Shown one piece after another: positions 1 through 10,873 of a stretch of DNA of 64,000 nt; positions within the stretch are counted from its first letter, which is position 1, and the number at the start of each line of letters is the position of its first letter. The notes beneath the pieces are model-generated. The model ran no database searches. It was not told where the DNA came from and was given only the letters and a program-made list of their open reading frames with translations. Both the position numbers and the translations under genes were made by a program. Source of the DNA: Lasiosphaeris hirsuta (Eukaryota; Ascomycota; Sordariomycetes; Sordariales; Lasiosphaeriaceae); assembly GCA_030549175.1 (NCBI GenBank), contig JAUKUA010000001.1:620001-684000 (forward strand), in the 5' to 3' direction.

Positions 1-1076
1 CAACAGTCGCTTGTCGGCAAAGCAATCAGGCTTTAGCTTTCCATCCTTGAACGTACGAATGGTGTCTTGCATCTCTTGGTTGCTGCCATAAAGTGGGGAA
101 AGATCAAGGTAGGAGGACGTCTTCGACTTGGTCATGTCACGGTAGTCCGTCCAAAACAGGTCTGACGCCAGTCAGCAGCGGAACAAGCTTAAGCACGAGG
201 AAACTCACCATGGATAATGATACTGGCCCAATACCACAAGATGCTGGAAACATTGTTTGGGTGCTTCTTGTACTCGGTGCGCTTCATGACCGAGTCGTAG
301 ATCAGGGCCGGGTCCGGCAATGCTCCTTGCCGGATGACGGTGGGGTTCACCGACCGCGCATATGATGTCCCAGCTGCTCCAAGCTGAGGGAACATGATGT
401 TCTGGTCAAAATGTTAGTATCTCCGTCACCACAGTTCATCATCGGGGGGATCCTCACGTTGTAAGACCCATCGGCTTGCCGGTATTGGAACTTGTCGCCC
501 ACATAGCGCGATGGTGCTGGGTGCTCCAAACTGTACCAAAGCCCGCTCAGAAAGTTGTTAGTCAGTTCAATCCTCGTCTTCGAATTGCTTGGCAAATTTG
601 AAACCAGCTGAATCACACGCTCCATAATCATGGTCTTGTCATCAGATATCTTTTCGCCCTTGAGCTTGGCCTTGACCATGCTTCTCAGAGTCTTGTAGTC
701 TGTGACGGTTGGTTAGTCGCTCACAACGTAGACCATGGCGTTCTTCATCCAACATACCAGCGAGTCGCAAGGTCTTGATGTCGGCGCTCAGCTTTCCCCA
801 TTTGCCGTTCTGGCTGAAAGTACCAGCGCCATCTTGGTTGGGCAACGGCTGAACCGAGGCCTGGATGATTTGTCCATGATGCTCGAACGCGTTGGCCACT
901 CCTTGGCGATCAGCCTTTGTTGGCTTAAGCTTCAGGGCTACGGGCTTCGGCTTGGCCTTGCTTGCAACCTTCTCTCCAAAGTCGCTGGAGGCAGAGCTGG
1001 ACCCCTTGGAGCCATTCACGCCATTGGAATGGTCGGTGCCGTTGGTGGCCGACGCACCGTTCTGGTAGGTGGCCAT
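1..1076 (-). CDS. ppoA-like: Psi-factor producing oxygenase / linoleate diol synthase, 5' part (runs off left edge)
   Basis: N-terminal part of a fungal fatty-acid dioxygenase of the animal-type haem peroxidase superfamily. These enzymes oxygenate oleic or linoleic acid to oxylipins that balance sexual and asexual sporulation. Exons read on the minus strand: 1076-758, 699-458, 401-209 and 161-1 and beyond. Introns 700-757, 402-457 and 162-208 all start GT and end CAG, and they join the frame without a break. The start at 1076 opens with MATYQNG followed by a Ser/Asn/Gly-rich low-complexity stretch, usual for the family. Family blocks visible are NNFLSGLWYSLEHP, GTSYARSV, FWTDYRDMTKS and SYLDLSPLYGSN. 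The haem-ligand region and the C-terminal P450-like domain lie outside the window, so the subtype (8R-dioxygenase/diol synthase versus another Ppo) cannot be settled here. Confidence 0.9.
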
Positions 1077-2978
1077 CACAGCTCGGTGCTGAGGGTAGAG
1101 GCGATGCAGGTAGGGGAGTCCAAGCGGTTGTCCTGCACTGTCGTGGCTAGGTAGAGGCACACCCCGATGTAGGAGGAATGTTGGAAAGGAGGGACAGAAG
1201 GGACAGAATGCAGCTGGATGGGGCGGACTTGAGGACTCTGAAGGGAATTCATAATCGAGTCTTCGATGCGCCGTGTCATGTCAATCCTAATCCTAGCTTG
1301 TCGACCTCCCCCAACCTCCCCCGCCATGCCACGCCACAGCTCTTGGTGTGGTCGTCAATTGACCAGCTGCCCAAGCCCAGGCCGTTTTGATGGTCACCAT
1401 GCAAGCCCGGTGGGGCTGTCTCACTATCGGCTCGTTTTCTGTGCCCCTCCGTGTGGCTTCTTGCATCATCCTGTGCGGAGGACGTGTGGATGTGCCGGCT
1501 ACGGCCTCAAATGGAGTGTTTCCATGTTGTGCCGCTGGAGCTCGGATGGCGTATCAAACCAGCGTTTAGCACTCGGTATCCGTACGGGCGACAGACCACT
1601 GCTTGAGGAGCGATAAGACGCGAAGTGTCAACGCCAAGCGGTACTAAAGAAGAGGTTTTCGCCCTAGCTGGTAGTAGCGGCTACTTGAGCTCCCACTACA
1701 CTAGGAGTAAAGTAGTGGATGAGGAGCTCGCCGCCGTCCCCAGAGGTAATTACGTTACCAATGAAAACTGAGAGACGGGTTGTGAGTGGACGAAGGATCA
1801 TGGCTCTAGCCATGCGGGTCAATGCGGTTTGCTGGCTTGAAGGTCTGCACTGCGAGGCACCGAGGCATGCGCTGCTCTGCACCACTATGCGCCCATCCCC
1901 ACGATCAATGGCCGGAAGTCGAACATAATGTCTCAAAGAGGGGGGCAGCGAATGGCGGGAAATGATGGCAAAAATCCTGTGCGTTCCTGTGCGTTGGCGG
2001 GCCATGAAGATCAGTGGGTATCACCTGAAACAAGACAAATAGCAGAGCTCTCTCAGGCTCAAATGGGAATGGGCTCTCTTGCTGGGAGCCTATGATCGGC
2101 GGGCAATCCCAAAGCTCGGTAAGGATCCGACCGCCCACCGCCCGTTCCGGGGGCCGGAGGGCTTGCGAGACAGGGGGCGGGCCGGGAGCGAGTCGATCTG
2201 GCGCGTTGAGAACATGTTGGGCTGAAACAAGGCCAATCATGTTCAGCCGCACTCGCAAGGAAAACTGCGCTGCAGCAGCTTTATTGGCCTTCCCTTGACG
2301 CGTTATTCGCGAATCGCTCGACCGATGGGGTTTTCCTTGCGTCCTCATGCCGGCAGCATGCCAGCTGAGTTCCGGATTCGACCGCATCCTGCATCCCAGA
2401 TTTCCTTCCCTCTTGCGCCTGATTAGCCACTGGCCCGGGATTTCGGTCTCCACGCAACAGCACGTCCCGCGAACACCCAATCTAATTCTGCGCTGGCAGC
2501 GCCACAAACGAAACTCGGTCAGTCGGTCGACGACGCCCTTGTTTGTCATCCAAGCTGTGTGTCTCTGATAGGCTCGAGGTGACCTGGAGGACCATGCATC
2601 AAGGCCATTGCGCGAGATTTGCATCCACCGTCCCACTGTCGAGTGATCGGCTCAAGGCGGCATGGCGTCTGCTAGTCCTTGCCGGGGTCGGAAAGATCCT
2701 CCGTCGAGAGCGGGGTTGGGGTTGTTGGGTCACTTCCGTCGAGGTCTCGATGACGGCAGCTTGCATGTCGCCGGGAAGAACGGCTTGACGACATTGGTCT
2801 TTTGGCAAGACCAAGATAAAGGCGGCGTGGACCGGATGCTGTGTTATCCGACGCCGCAACGATAGGTTACCGGCTTTTTGCTCTCTTACTCTGAGTTGGT
2901 ATCACCTTCGTGACACCCTCCCTGGCCCGTCTTGCAACTCTTTGGTCAGTCAAACGGCTTGATTGAGACCGTAGAAGA
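1077..2978. other. Intergenic, divergent promoter region of the Ppo and DUF2235 genes
   Basis: About 1.9 kb between two divergently transcribed genes. Open frames here, including a 243-codon one on the minus strand at 1905-2636, show no recognisable domain or fungal splice pattern. I see no repeat or RNA gene. Confidence 0.5.
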
Positions 2979-5159
2979 ATGGATAAATCGCACCTTGTGC
3001 CGAGCGCTCCCCGTGAGGGGCGCGGGCGAAGAAACAGCCTAGACCACGAGTCACTGGAATACTTCTCGACCCATCACCCATCGCGACCTGCCAGTGTAAT
3101 GGTCCCAGAACAGGAGACCCATCATGGACACTCACCGCGGAAGCCTCGCAAGATCGTTCTGTGCTTCGACGGAACGGGCAATAAGTTCCACGGCGACGAT
3201 AGCGATAGTAACATTTTAAAGATCTATCGCATGCTTGATAGAACCGCAGATGACCAATGTAAGTTGCAGATCACTTGATCTGACTCCTTGGCTGTGCTAA
3301 CTGTGTTTAGATCACTATTATCAACGTAAGTTGTTGGTGCATTAACCACATTGCGACTCCTTTGCTGACTCTGAGAAGCTGGCATTGGCACATATGTTGT
3401 GTCAAACAACCTGACGCATACCTCAACGGTGGCCAGGGTCAAGTCTTGGTACATGAAAGCCAAAGACTCGGCCATCGGTTCTTCGTTCGATCATCATGTG
3501 GTCGGAGGATATCGGTTTCTCATGCGATTTTATTGTCCTGGTGACGAGATTTATATCTTTGGCTTCTCGCGTGGCGCATATATCGCAAGGTTCTTGGCCG
3601 AGATGCTCGACTATGTCGGCCTTCTCTCGCACGGTAATGAAGAGATGGTGGCTTTTGCGTGGAAAGCATTCTCCAGCTGGCAAAGTCGTCAAGGCAACGA
3701 CACGCCAGAGGGCGAGAAGAAGAAGAAAGAGATGTACGACTTTATGAAAGGGTTCCGAGAGACCTTCTCTCGGCCGGTTCGACGAATCCGCTTCCTTGGC
3801 CTGTTTGACACGGTCAACAGTGTGCCACGATTTGAGACGGCATGGATGGAGCGGAGCAAGTTTCCGTACACGGCACGGACATCAGCTAAGGTTATCCGGC
3901 ACGCCGTCAGTATTGATGAGCGTCGTGCCAAGTTCCGTCAGGATCTGATATACCAGAGCGGCCGACCCAAGAAGGAAAAAGAACGCAACCCAACTCAGCA
4001 AAAGCTGCATGAGCTACACGAGAAGTACCGCAGGCGGGCTAGCGCGGCCGGTGGCCAGGCATCAGATTCGAAGGCGCAAAACCCGGGCCGCGGCCGGCGC
4101 CCAACACTTGCTGTCCCAGAAGACATGACACCCTACCGGCCCCGGTCTCACTCGACGCGATCCCACCAAAGTCGAAATACTGCAGCATCAGAGAGAGGAC
4201 ATGTGGGCCACGACGGCCAGTCGGAAATCTCCGTTGGACCACACCCGCATGCTGATGAAGGCGAGGTGCTTTCCGAGGACTCTTCGGACGAGAACGAGCA
4301 GGATATCGACGAGGTATGGTTCTCAGGTGGCCACGGCGACATCGGTGGCGGATGGGAGCTCATCCCGGGCTCCAAAGCCGCAAGCCATATTCCACTGGTT
4401 TGGATGGTGCGCGAAGCGATGCGGGCTGGGTTGCATTTCGACATGGACAAGGTGATCGAGATGGGCTGCGCTGAGGCATACGACGATATCGGCAACAACT
4501 CCGCCAGAGGGCGTTACTCGACAGAGGGTGAGGCGCCCAATGGAACAAAGGATGAAGCCGCGGAGCAACTTCCCATCCCAAATATCATGGTCAGGAGCCC
4601 TAGCACCAGCACGCCCAAAATGTTCCAAAACGCCTCGTTCCAGCAAAAGTCGGAATTCAAGGAGCCTTTCCGGCCTGCGGCATCCGAAGACTCCAGCCAG
4701 GGCGACAGCGAGCACTCGCCGACATTCCGAGAAATGCTTCACCGGGCGCACACGTCACGGATCCACGACTCGCTCGATTTCGACTGCGGGCTGGGGTGGT
4801 CGGCGGTGCTGGCTTGGAAGATGATGGAGTACATCCCTTTCCGCCGAATGGACCTGACCGAAACTGGCGCGTGGAAACCGATCCGGTGGCCTCTTCCGTG
4901 CGGCGAGGTGCGTGACATCCCCGAAAATGCCCGGGTGCATTTCAGTGTCATTCGGCGTATGGAGCAGGACGAAAAGTACCGACCAGGTAATTTGATCGTC
5001 GGCGGTGGCGGCAGAGGCGTGCGCCACGCGCCCCAAAAGCACGGAATTGGCGAATGGATCTGCGTTGGCGAGGAGGGTGATCACATCGGTGAGGTGTGGA
5101 TGAAGAAGTCGGTGGTCGAAAAGACTCGAGGGGCTGCCAAGGGCCCCAATTCGCATTGA
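2979..5159 (+). CDS. DUF2235 alpha/beta-hydrolase protein
   Basis: A 691-residue protein of the DUF2235 family (alpha/beta-hydrolase fold, related to bacterial Tle1-type phospholipase effectors; the fungal substrates are unknown). Exons are 2979-3258, 3311-3325 and 3379-5159. The middle exon is only 15 nt and supplies the residues YHYYQ, joining to PGIGT in exon 3. That rebuilds the conserved YYQPGIGT block, so the microexon is well supported. Both introns (52 and 53 nt) have GTAAGT donors and CTAAC/CTGAC branch sites. N-terminal IVLCFDGTGN is the family's first block. GFSRGAY carries the nucleophile Ser (about residue 162), and FSGGHGDIGGGW matches the acidic/His part of the catalytic site. 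A basic, disordered insert rich in R, S and E (nt 3950-4310) splits the domain. There is no signal peptide or membrane helix, which suggests a cytosolic enzyme. The start is the first ATG before the conserved block. Confidence 0.88.
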
Positions 5160-5360
5160 GCCAGACATTCTGGACCAGCAGATGTCGGGGGTCAGGAGGT
5201 GCTATATAAAGGAGAATGTGGAAGGAAAAGCATTGTTTCACAATCGAGAAGGCCGGAGAAAACAAGGAAGTTGGGATGGCGGTGTTGTGCTCGTGTCAAC
5301 TTTGTGGAGCCTACCATGCCCGAGCACGCGGGCTCAAGCCAGGAGGGTGCAGACTACTAT

Positions 5361-5361
<1 letters not shown>

Positions 5362-5409
<48 letters not shown>
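5362..5409 (+). repeat. (ACT)16 trinucleotide microsatellite
   Basis: Sixteen perfect ACT units, preceded by a few imperfect ones from about 5353. It lies about 200 nt past the stop of the DUF2235 gene, so it may be in the 3' untranslated region. The open frames through it are repeat artefacts. Confidence 0.97.
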
Positions 5410-5410
<1 letters not shown>

Positions 5411-6038
5411 TGGTGCAATTGTGCTGGATACCCGGGGGCGTTGGCCACTTTGGCTTACAAGTATTACTATTCAGTTCAGGCAACAAGTTACCAGTTTTAT
5501 GTTTAGATATATCACCATGCCGAATTCTAGCATTTCCTCTTTTTGACCCGCGTCACTGCCTGCGACCCACCCATGATGTCATTCGGACCTGGATGAAGCT
5601 TCTACTTTAGCGCTGCCCCTCTGCTTTTGGTGTGGAAGCCACAAACCTATCCGACCCGATCGTGTCATTCCCAGGTTCGGCACGAGACACGCCTCCCAGC
5701 TGAAGAAGGAGTAGCACAAATTATGATAAAATGCAACCGTACTAGGGTTGCTAGGTAGTCCTCTCACTCCTGAATCTCCACGATTTGCCAAGACTCCATC
5801 AGCCGAACCCAACATGTCAGGGGGCACCGAGGGGTATTGTTTTCCCGGGTTACCCCGCACAGGTTAGGTCGATGCAAAGAGTCTATGTTGTTATTATGCC
5901 CTCTGATGCCTGGAAACAACGGTGTTTCTGGCCGATCGAATCTGGACGAAAAATAAGGCCTGAGCGCGAAACCCCGAGACTCCTCCCCCCTTACCCCTCC
6001 CCCTTCCCCCCCTCGGCTCCCGCCCGCCCCTTCCGAGG

Positions 6039-6044
6039 TATATA
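6039..6044 (+). promoter_or_regulatory. TATA-like element upstream of MetE-like gene
   Basis: TATATA sits directly after a long C/T-rich tract, about 115 nt before the ATG at 6157. This is a common arrangement in fungal promoters; the assignment is inferred from position only. Confidence 0.4.
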
Positions 6045-6156
6045 GCACGGCGCGTCCCATTCGACCAGTTCTCGCGTTGCACAGCATTAGACACTCTGCA
6101 GCAACTGCTTGTCTCAGATATCCAGCACCCGCTCTTATTCGTGATTTACACGCAAT

Positions 6157-7314
6157 ATGCCTCTCCCAGCTGGCGTCTACCGCGCCGACCATGTGGGGTC
6201 CTTCCTGCGGCCCAAACCGATCTTAGCGGCGCGCGAAAAGCTCAACACCAACGACATAAGCCTCGAGGAGCTGCGCAAGCTCGAGGACGAGCACATCACC
6301 ACCGTTGTCCAGAAGCAAATCGAGAATGGCCTGCAGTCCGTTACCGACGGCGAGTTCCGCCGCGCCTTCTTCCACATCGACTTCCTGCAGCACATCGAGG
6401 GCGTCGAGCGGCAGGGTAGTCTGGCATCGACCAACGTCACGTCGCACGGCATGACGCCGCCGCGGGTCGTGGTCGTCGGTAAGCTAGAGCACCCCAAGCC
6501 GATCCAGGTTGCCGACTTCAAGTTTGTCGAGGGCCAAGTCTCGACGACGAAGGCGTCAGAGGGCATCAAGCACACCATCACGACAAAGGTGTGCATCCCC
6601 AGCCCGACCATGGTGCACTTCCGCGGTGGCCGCGACTCCATTAGTACCGAGGCCTATCCCATGCTCGAGCCCTTCTTCGAGGATCTCGTCAAGGTCTACC
6701 AGGCCGAAATCGCCGATTTGTACGAGGCGGGCTGCCGGTTCGTCCAGCTCGACGACACCAACCTCGCATACCTCTGCGACGAGGGCATGCGCGGCGAGGC
6801 GGCGACGCGCCATGGCGAGGACCCGCAGAAGCTCACCAAGCAGTACGCAGCGCTCATCAACGCGGCCATCAGCAAGCGGCCGAAGGACATGGTCATTGGC
6901 ATTCATCTGTGCAGGGGCAACTTCCGGTCCCAGTGGTTTGCTGAGGGAGGCTATGAGCCAGTTGCGGAGGTGTTGTTCAAGGAGCTCGATGTCGATGTTT
7001 ACTTTCTCGAATTCGACGACGAGCGATCTGGCGACTTTTCGCCCCTGCGCCACCTACCCGAGAGCAAGACGGTGGTTTTGGGTGTCATGTCGAGCAAGAA
7101 GGCCGAGCTGGACGGCAAGGCGGCCATGGTCAGGAGGCTGAATGAGGCGGCCACATTCTGCCCGAGGGGTCTGGATCAGCTTTGTCTGTCACACCAGTGT
7201 GGTTTCAGCTCAACCATGGAAGGGAATGATCTGAGCGAGGAGGAGCAGTGGGCGAAGGTTCGCCTAGAAGTCGAGATTGCAAAGGAGGTTTGGGGATCCG
7301 ATCTGTCGGCGTAA
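6157..7314 (+). CDS. MetE C-terminal-domain-like protein (UROD/MetE superfamily)
   Basis: Single-exon gene of 385 codons similar to the catalytic C-terminal half of cobalamin-independent methionine synthase. It resembles the bacterial YxjG/YxjH type, which lacks the N-terminal MetE half. The zinc-binding set is intact: His250 and Cys252 in IHLCRGN, Glu285 in LEFDDE and Cys348 in SHQCGF. N-terminal RADHVGSFLRP and FVQLDDTN are also typical. Full MetE is about 760 residues, so this is a stand-alone short form and not a truncation, since it starts and stops cleanly. It is probably a thiol/methyl-transferring enzyme in sulfur or C1 metabolism; the methyl donor cannot be told from sequence. Strong GC-rich codon use and no introns. 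Confidence 0.88.
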   Translation: MPLPAGVYRADHVGSFLRPKPILAAREKLNTNDISLEELRKLEDEHITTVVQKQIENGLQSVTDGEFRRAFFHIDFLQHIEGVERQGSLASTNVTSHGMTPPRVVVVGKLEHPKPIQVADFKFVEGQVSTTKASEGIKHTITTKVCIPSPTMVHFRGGRDSISTEAYPMLEPFFEDLVKVYQAEIADLYEAGCRFVQLDDTNLAYLCDEGMRGEAATRHGEDPQKLTKQYAALINAAISKRPKDMVIGIHLCRGNFRSQWFAEGGYEPVAEVLFKELDVDVYFLEFDDERSGDFSPLRHLPESKTVVLGVMSSKKAELDGKAAMVRRLNEAATFCPRGLDQLCLSHQCGFSSTMEGNDLSEEEQWAKVRLEVEIAKEVWGSDLSA

Positions 7315-7861
7315 GGGAGAAAGCAAGAAAAGGTTTTAAGGCGTTCAACAGCATGACCCTTCCGGGTTCAACAGCGGGGCAAAAAGGAGTTGGTGACATA
7401 TCGGCACATCCTTGGCGTGCATCGGGATTACTGGCGACGAGAAATGGGGGGAGGGGGTCTTTGTGAATAGTGAGTGATTTGGCTGTTTTGAAAAGAGACA
7501 AAAGAGACCCTGGGAAGGAGAGCAAAGACCGGCTGCGAGGAAAAGTCCAAAAAAGGGCGAAGGGATATATGAAGCTTTTGTGAGGTTTTACGGAAAGAAA
7601 CAACGTGCAAACCCAACTTACCCTTATTTGTTTGCTAGCGCGAGGCCTGGTCTAATGATGCTGCCCACCGCTCACCTCATTGTTTCGCATCGCTGATTGG
7701 CTCTCGTGGGATTGTGGGGAGGGGGCGAACTCCTGAAACAAGGGGCAAACGGGATACTATAGACCGCGGGTGGCAACCAACATCGTCTTCGCACTTCATT
7801 TACAAAGTTCCAGTCCAGCCAAACCCACCAAAAGCAAATCCACCTGCCCATAACCGTCACA
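7315..7861. other. Intergenic
   Basis: 3' flank of the MetE-like gene and promoter of the gelsolin gene. Only short shadow frames are present; nothing recognised. Confidence 0.5.
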
Positions 7862-9100
7862 ATGGCACCCCACGATGGCCTCGTCCACCTCAAGGAGTAC
7901 GACATCAAAGATAGCAATGTGGAGCTGATTGGCACCGACCTCGACCACAAAGTCAAGTACAACTCGGCGGCTACCGAGCCTGCGTGGAACGACGGCCGTG
8001 TCGGCATCCAGCCTGGCCTGCTCATCTGGCACATCGAAGACTTTGCCGTCGTTCCCGTCCCTCGTGAGAAGTACGGCTACTTCTTCGAAGGCGACAGCTA
8101 CATTCTGCTGCACTCGCAGAAGGCCACATCCAGAGACCCGGAAAATGGCGAGCCTGGCACAGCCAAGAAACTCATCCACGACCTCTTCTTCTGGCTCGGC
8201 ATGCACACCTCGCAGGATGAGGCCGGCGTCGCCGCTTACAAAACCGTCGAGCTCGACGAGTTCCTCGGCGGCGCCGCCACGCAGCACCGCGAAATCCAGG
8301 CCAGCCCCAGCGATGACTTCCTCGCCCTCTTCCCGCGGCTGACGATCCGGCGGGGGGGTGTCGCCTCAGGTTTCCACCACGTCGAGTCAGACGCCGCCCC
8401 CAAGGCCGAGATCACGACCCTGCTGCGCATCTTCAAGCACCACGCCGCGCCGCGCGGCCGGGACTCGGTCCTGGTGTACGAAGTCGACCCGACCTGGCGC
8501 AGCCTGGATGAGAACGACGTCTTCATCCTCGACAAGGGCGACAAGATCTGGGTGTGGCAGGGCAGGGCGTGCTCGCCGATGGAGAAGGCCAAGGCGGCGC
8601 AGGTGGTGCACGACATGACGCTAGCGAAGCATGTGGATGTAGAGGTCGTGGCGCAGACCGAGTCGCGCTCGAGGGCGGTGGCGAGGGAGCTCGGCGGGGA
8701 CGTCGATAGCGGTGGTGAAGAAGGCGAGTTCCATGCTGCGAGGCCGATACGGGCTTCGGCGGCGAGGGCGGACGAGGGCGAGGGTGTGCGCAAACTGTTC
8801 CGCTTGAGCGATGCGTCGGGAGAGTTGGCGTTTGATCTGGTCGGCGAGGGAGAGTCGGTCTCGGATGAGAATCTCGATGGCAATGATGTCTTCTTGCTGG
8901 ATGATGCTGGCAGGGTCATCTGGGTCTGGGAAGGGAGAGGTGCCAGTAGGGCTGAGAAAGCGATATGGCTCAAGGTTGCGCAGGCCTACGTCAAGAGGCT
9001 GCAGAGCGAGGATGGTAACAGTGAGGCCTACTTGACGCCGATTGCGAGGGTGCGCGAGGGGAGCGAAAGTGCGGCCTTCTTGAAGGCAATTCGGGTGTGA
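7862..9100 (+). CDS. Gelsolin-repeat actin-binding protein (fragmin/severin type)
   Basis: A 412-residue intronless gene with three gelsolin-like repeats, the size of fragmin/severin and not of six-repeat gelsolin or villin. Repeat 1 is near residues 45-175 (GLLIWHIEDF, GDSYILLHSQK, IHDLFFWLG with a DEAG calcium-type loop). Repeat 2 is near 200-275 (NDVFILDKGDKIWVWQG). Repeat 3 is near 310-405 (NDVFLLDDAGRVIWVWEGRGAS). The family severs and caps actin filaments in a calcium-dependent way in the cytosol. The link between repeats 2 and 3 is acidic and rich in E, D and R. No signal peptide. The ATG at 7862 is preceded by a purine at -3 and starts directly before the conserved N-terminal segment. 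Confidence 0.92.
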   Translation: MAPHDGLVHLKEYDIKDSNVELIGTDLDHKVKYNSAATEPAWNDGRVGIQPGLLIWHIEDFAVVPVPREKYGYFFEGDSYILLHSQKATSRDPENGEPGTAKKLIHDLFFWLGMHTSQDEAGVAAYKTVELDEFLGGAATQHREIQASPSDDFLALFPRLTIRRGGVASGFHHVESDAAPKAEITTLLRIFKHHAAPRGRDSVLVYEVDPTWRSLDENDVFILDKGDKIWVWQGRACSPMEKAKAAQVVHDMTLAKHVDVEVVAQTESRSRAVARELGGDVDSGGEEGEFHAARPIRASAARADEGEGVRKLFRLSDASGELAFDLVGEGESVSDENLDGNDVFLLDDAGRVIWVWEGRGASRAEKAIWLKVAQAYVKRLQSEDGNSEAYLTPIARVREGSESAAFLKAIRV

Positions 9101-9637
9101 TAAGGGGGGAGGGGCGTGGCAGATGTCCAAACTCCAAAAAAAGGATGGGAGGACCAAATTAGGAGAAATGAAATATTACCGTTATTGATTGATTGTTCAC
9201 ACTACTCTTCCAGATCATGTCTGCAAAGTGCCTATGTTGTGTCCACTCAAAGGTGTAATACGGGGGCATGAGGAGTGTGCTTATCCTTTGTATTCTTGAC
9301 ATTCTTTGTTTTCTCGCACCGGCACCGTCATCAAAGCCAGCAACATGGTACGTCAAAATGACGCTGTCTTGAAAGATAGCAATTGCATGCGCGCGCCGGC
9401 GTCAGCTTCTGGTATTTTTATCATACCTAGGTGGTTGGGTGGCTAGCCTTCACCAAGACTAAAGGAGCTGGCGTGTTGGAAGTCTACGAGTGTGTAAGAA
9501 TAGGGGCAAATGGTGGCAAATGACGAGAATGGCCACCCACCACGACCGATGTGCATACTCCAAAGGCTTTCGAGCGGTGGCATGTCCACCTGCCACGTCT
9601 AATGCTCTTCCTCGTGTACCCACTGTCCAGCATCCGA
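9101..9637. other. Intergenic between convergent genes
   Basis: Shared 3' flank of the gelsolin gene (+) and the membrane-protein gene (-). No coding signal or structured repeat seen. Confidence 0.5.
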
Positions 9638-10873
9638 CTATCTGACCGTGGATATCTGTCTCTCATACGCTGGCAAAGCGGGGGACGAAATTGACACCGA
9701 CCAGCCGTATTTGAGTCCAGCCTCCATCTCTCTGCACCGTTCTGGCTCTGTGTCCCATCGAACAGTGACCTCGTTGGTAAGTAAGATGCCCTGTTCGATG
9801 CACAGATTTGCCCTCCTTCGGCTCTGTCTCCATGCGGCCACCTTTCCGCTGATTTCGATGATGGCTGGGCGGAAAAAAGGGATAGCGGCCGCCATGATGA
9901 TAACGGCAATCTCGGCCGAAGTCCAAATAATGTAATCGGCGTATTCGTCTTGCGATAACCTAAGTTAGTAGAGTAGGCCTGGGAGGGCACAAAGGGTGAA
10001 GGACGCACCAGTAAAGTTAACCATGGAAGCGACATACCGCACTTTATAGGCCGAGGTAATCCCCGAGCTACCCAGATTAACCGAATGTTAGCTCTCTTGA
10101 AGTCATCATGGCCCCGCGCGCTGGGACCGGCAAAACCTACAATACTCCCAAGCTCATGCCCATCGCTAGGCCGAACTTCGTCTTTGTGTCCAGTTGTAAG
10201 CCCCAAACCATTGGCCAAGCAAGGAAAGCAAAGATGAAATCGGTCGCAGCAGACAAGACTGTTGTGAAGAGAATCATTAGCCTTGATTCCCAACAACCAG
10301 GAACTTGAACGATGGCGTGTGACCAAACCCAAAAATCCCTACCTCCAACAAGAATGACGAAGCCGATCAGGAGTTGCGGATCCCAGCAAATATTGGCTCC
10401 CAGGTTATTTGTCTCGGAGGACCCAAACCAATAACGACAAGCGGCGAAAATGGAGATAGCCGACAACACCATAAGAAAATCGACTAAAAAAGCAGGGCCG
10501 ATGACCAGCCTTTTCTGCCATCTTTTCGATGCGAACCGGTACAAGGTGATGGCGACAGCCGTCTTGCTGAGGGCTACGTTGAGCCGAGTCAAGCACTGGC
10601 TGACTGTCATCAGTCTGGGGAAGGAATCCTGATGGGCAAAGGGGACCTTGGACATATGCCCCCCAAAGCCATAAGACGTCGCGACCATAAAGACAGTGTT
10701 TGGGAAGAGCAGCGATATCTGATGCGATCAGAGTGAGTCAATCACCAGTCTCGGGCAGGAAATGGGGAGCCGGAAAAGGATAGACATACCCATGCGAGGA
10801 CGAAGAGGTAGTCATCGAGCCGCCATCTCAGTTTGTACCTGACCTTGCACTCGTGATTCTGGCTGCTTCCCAT
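9638..10873 (-). CDS. Rhodopsin-domain (SAT4/Pth11-like) integral membrane protein; 5' end uncertain
   Basis: Fungal membrane protein of the Pfam 'rhodopsin domain' group (SAT4/Pth11-like), unrelated in function to the true opsin next door. Exons on the minus strand: 10873-10790, 10718-10343, 10258-10141, 10067-10009 and 9948-9638, giving 315 residues. The joins restore family sequence: RWRLDDYLFVLAW to ISLLFPNTVF, then YGFGGHMSKV, the Thr/Leu-rich QCLTRLNVALSKTAVAI helix, DFIFAFLAWPMVWGL, GITSAYKVRYVASM and DEYADYIIWTSAEIAVIIMAA. About six helices are visible. Normally a first helix precedes the basic-DDY block. Upstream of 10873 I find no clear exon for it, and frames there are broken by stops. 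Either an upstream exon was missed or the gene is N-terminally decayed. The C-terminal tail is short and cytosolic. Confidence 0.7.

Larger units (their letters stand above)
5160..6156. other. Intergenic between DUF2235 and MetE-like genes
   Basis: Contains the (ACT)16 microsatellite and the promoter of the downstream gene. A pyrimidine-rich stretch (about 5978-6030) is followed by TATATA at 6039-6044, roughly 115 nt before the ATG. No supported gene. Confidence 0.5.

Noticed and set aside
1905..2636. 243-codon open frame on the minus strand
   Set aside because: No ATG-supported start with coding character, no domain, GC-rich intergenic sequence; probably chance.
5182..5610. Open frames of Tyr, Thr or Leu runs
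   Set aside because: Produced by the ACT microsatellite.
6556..7053. 165-codon minus frame inside the MetE-like gene
   Set aside because: Mirror frame of a GC-rich gene whose zinc ligands are all intact on the plus strand.
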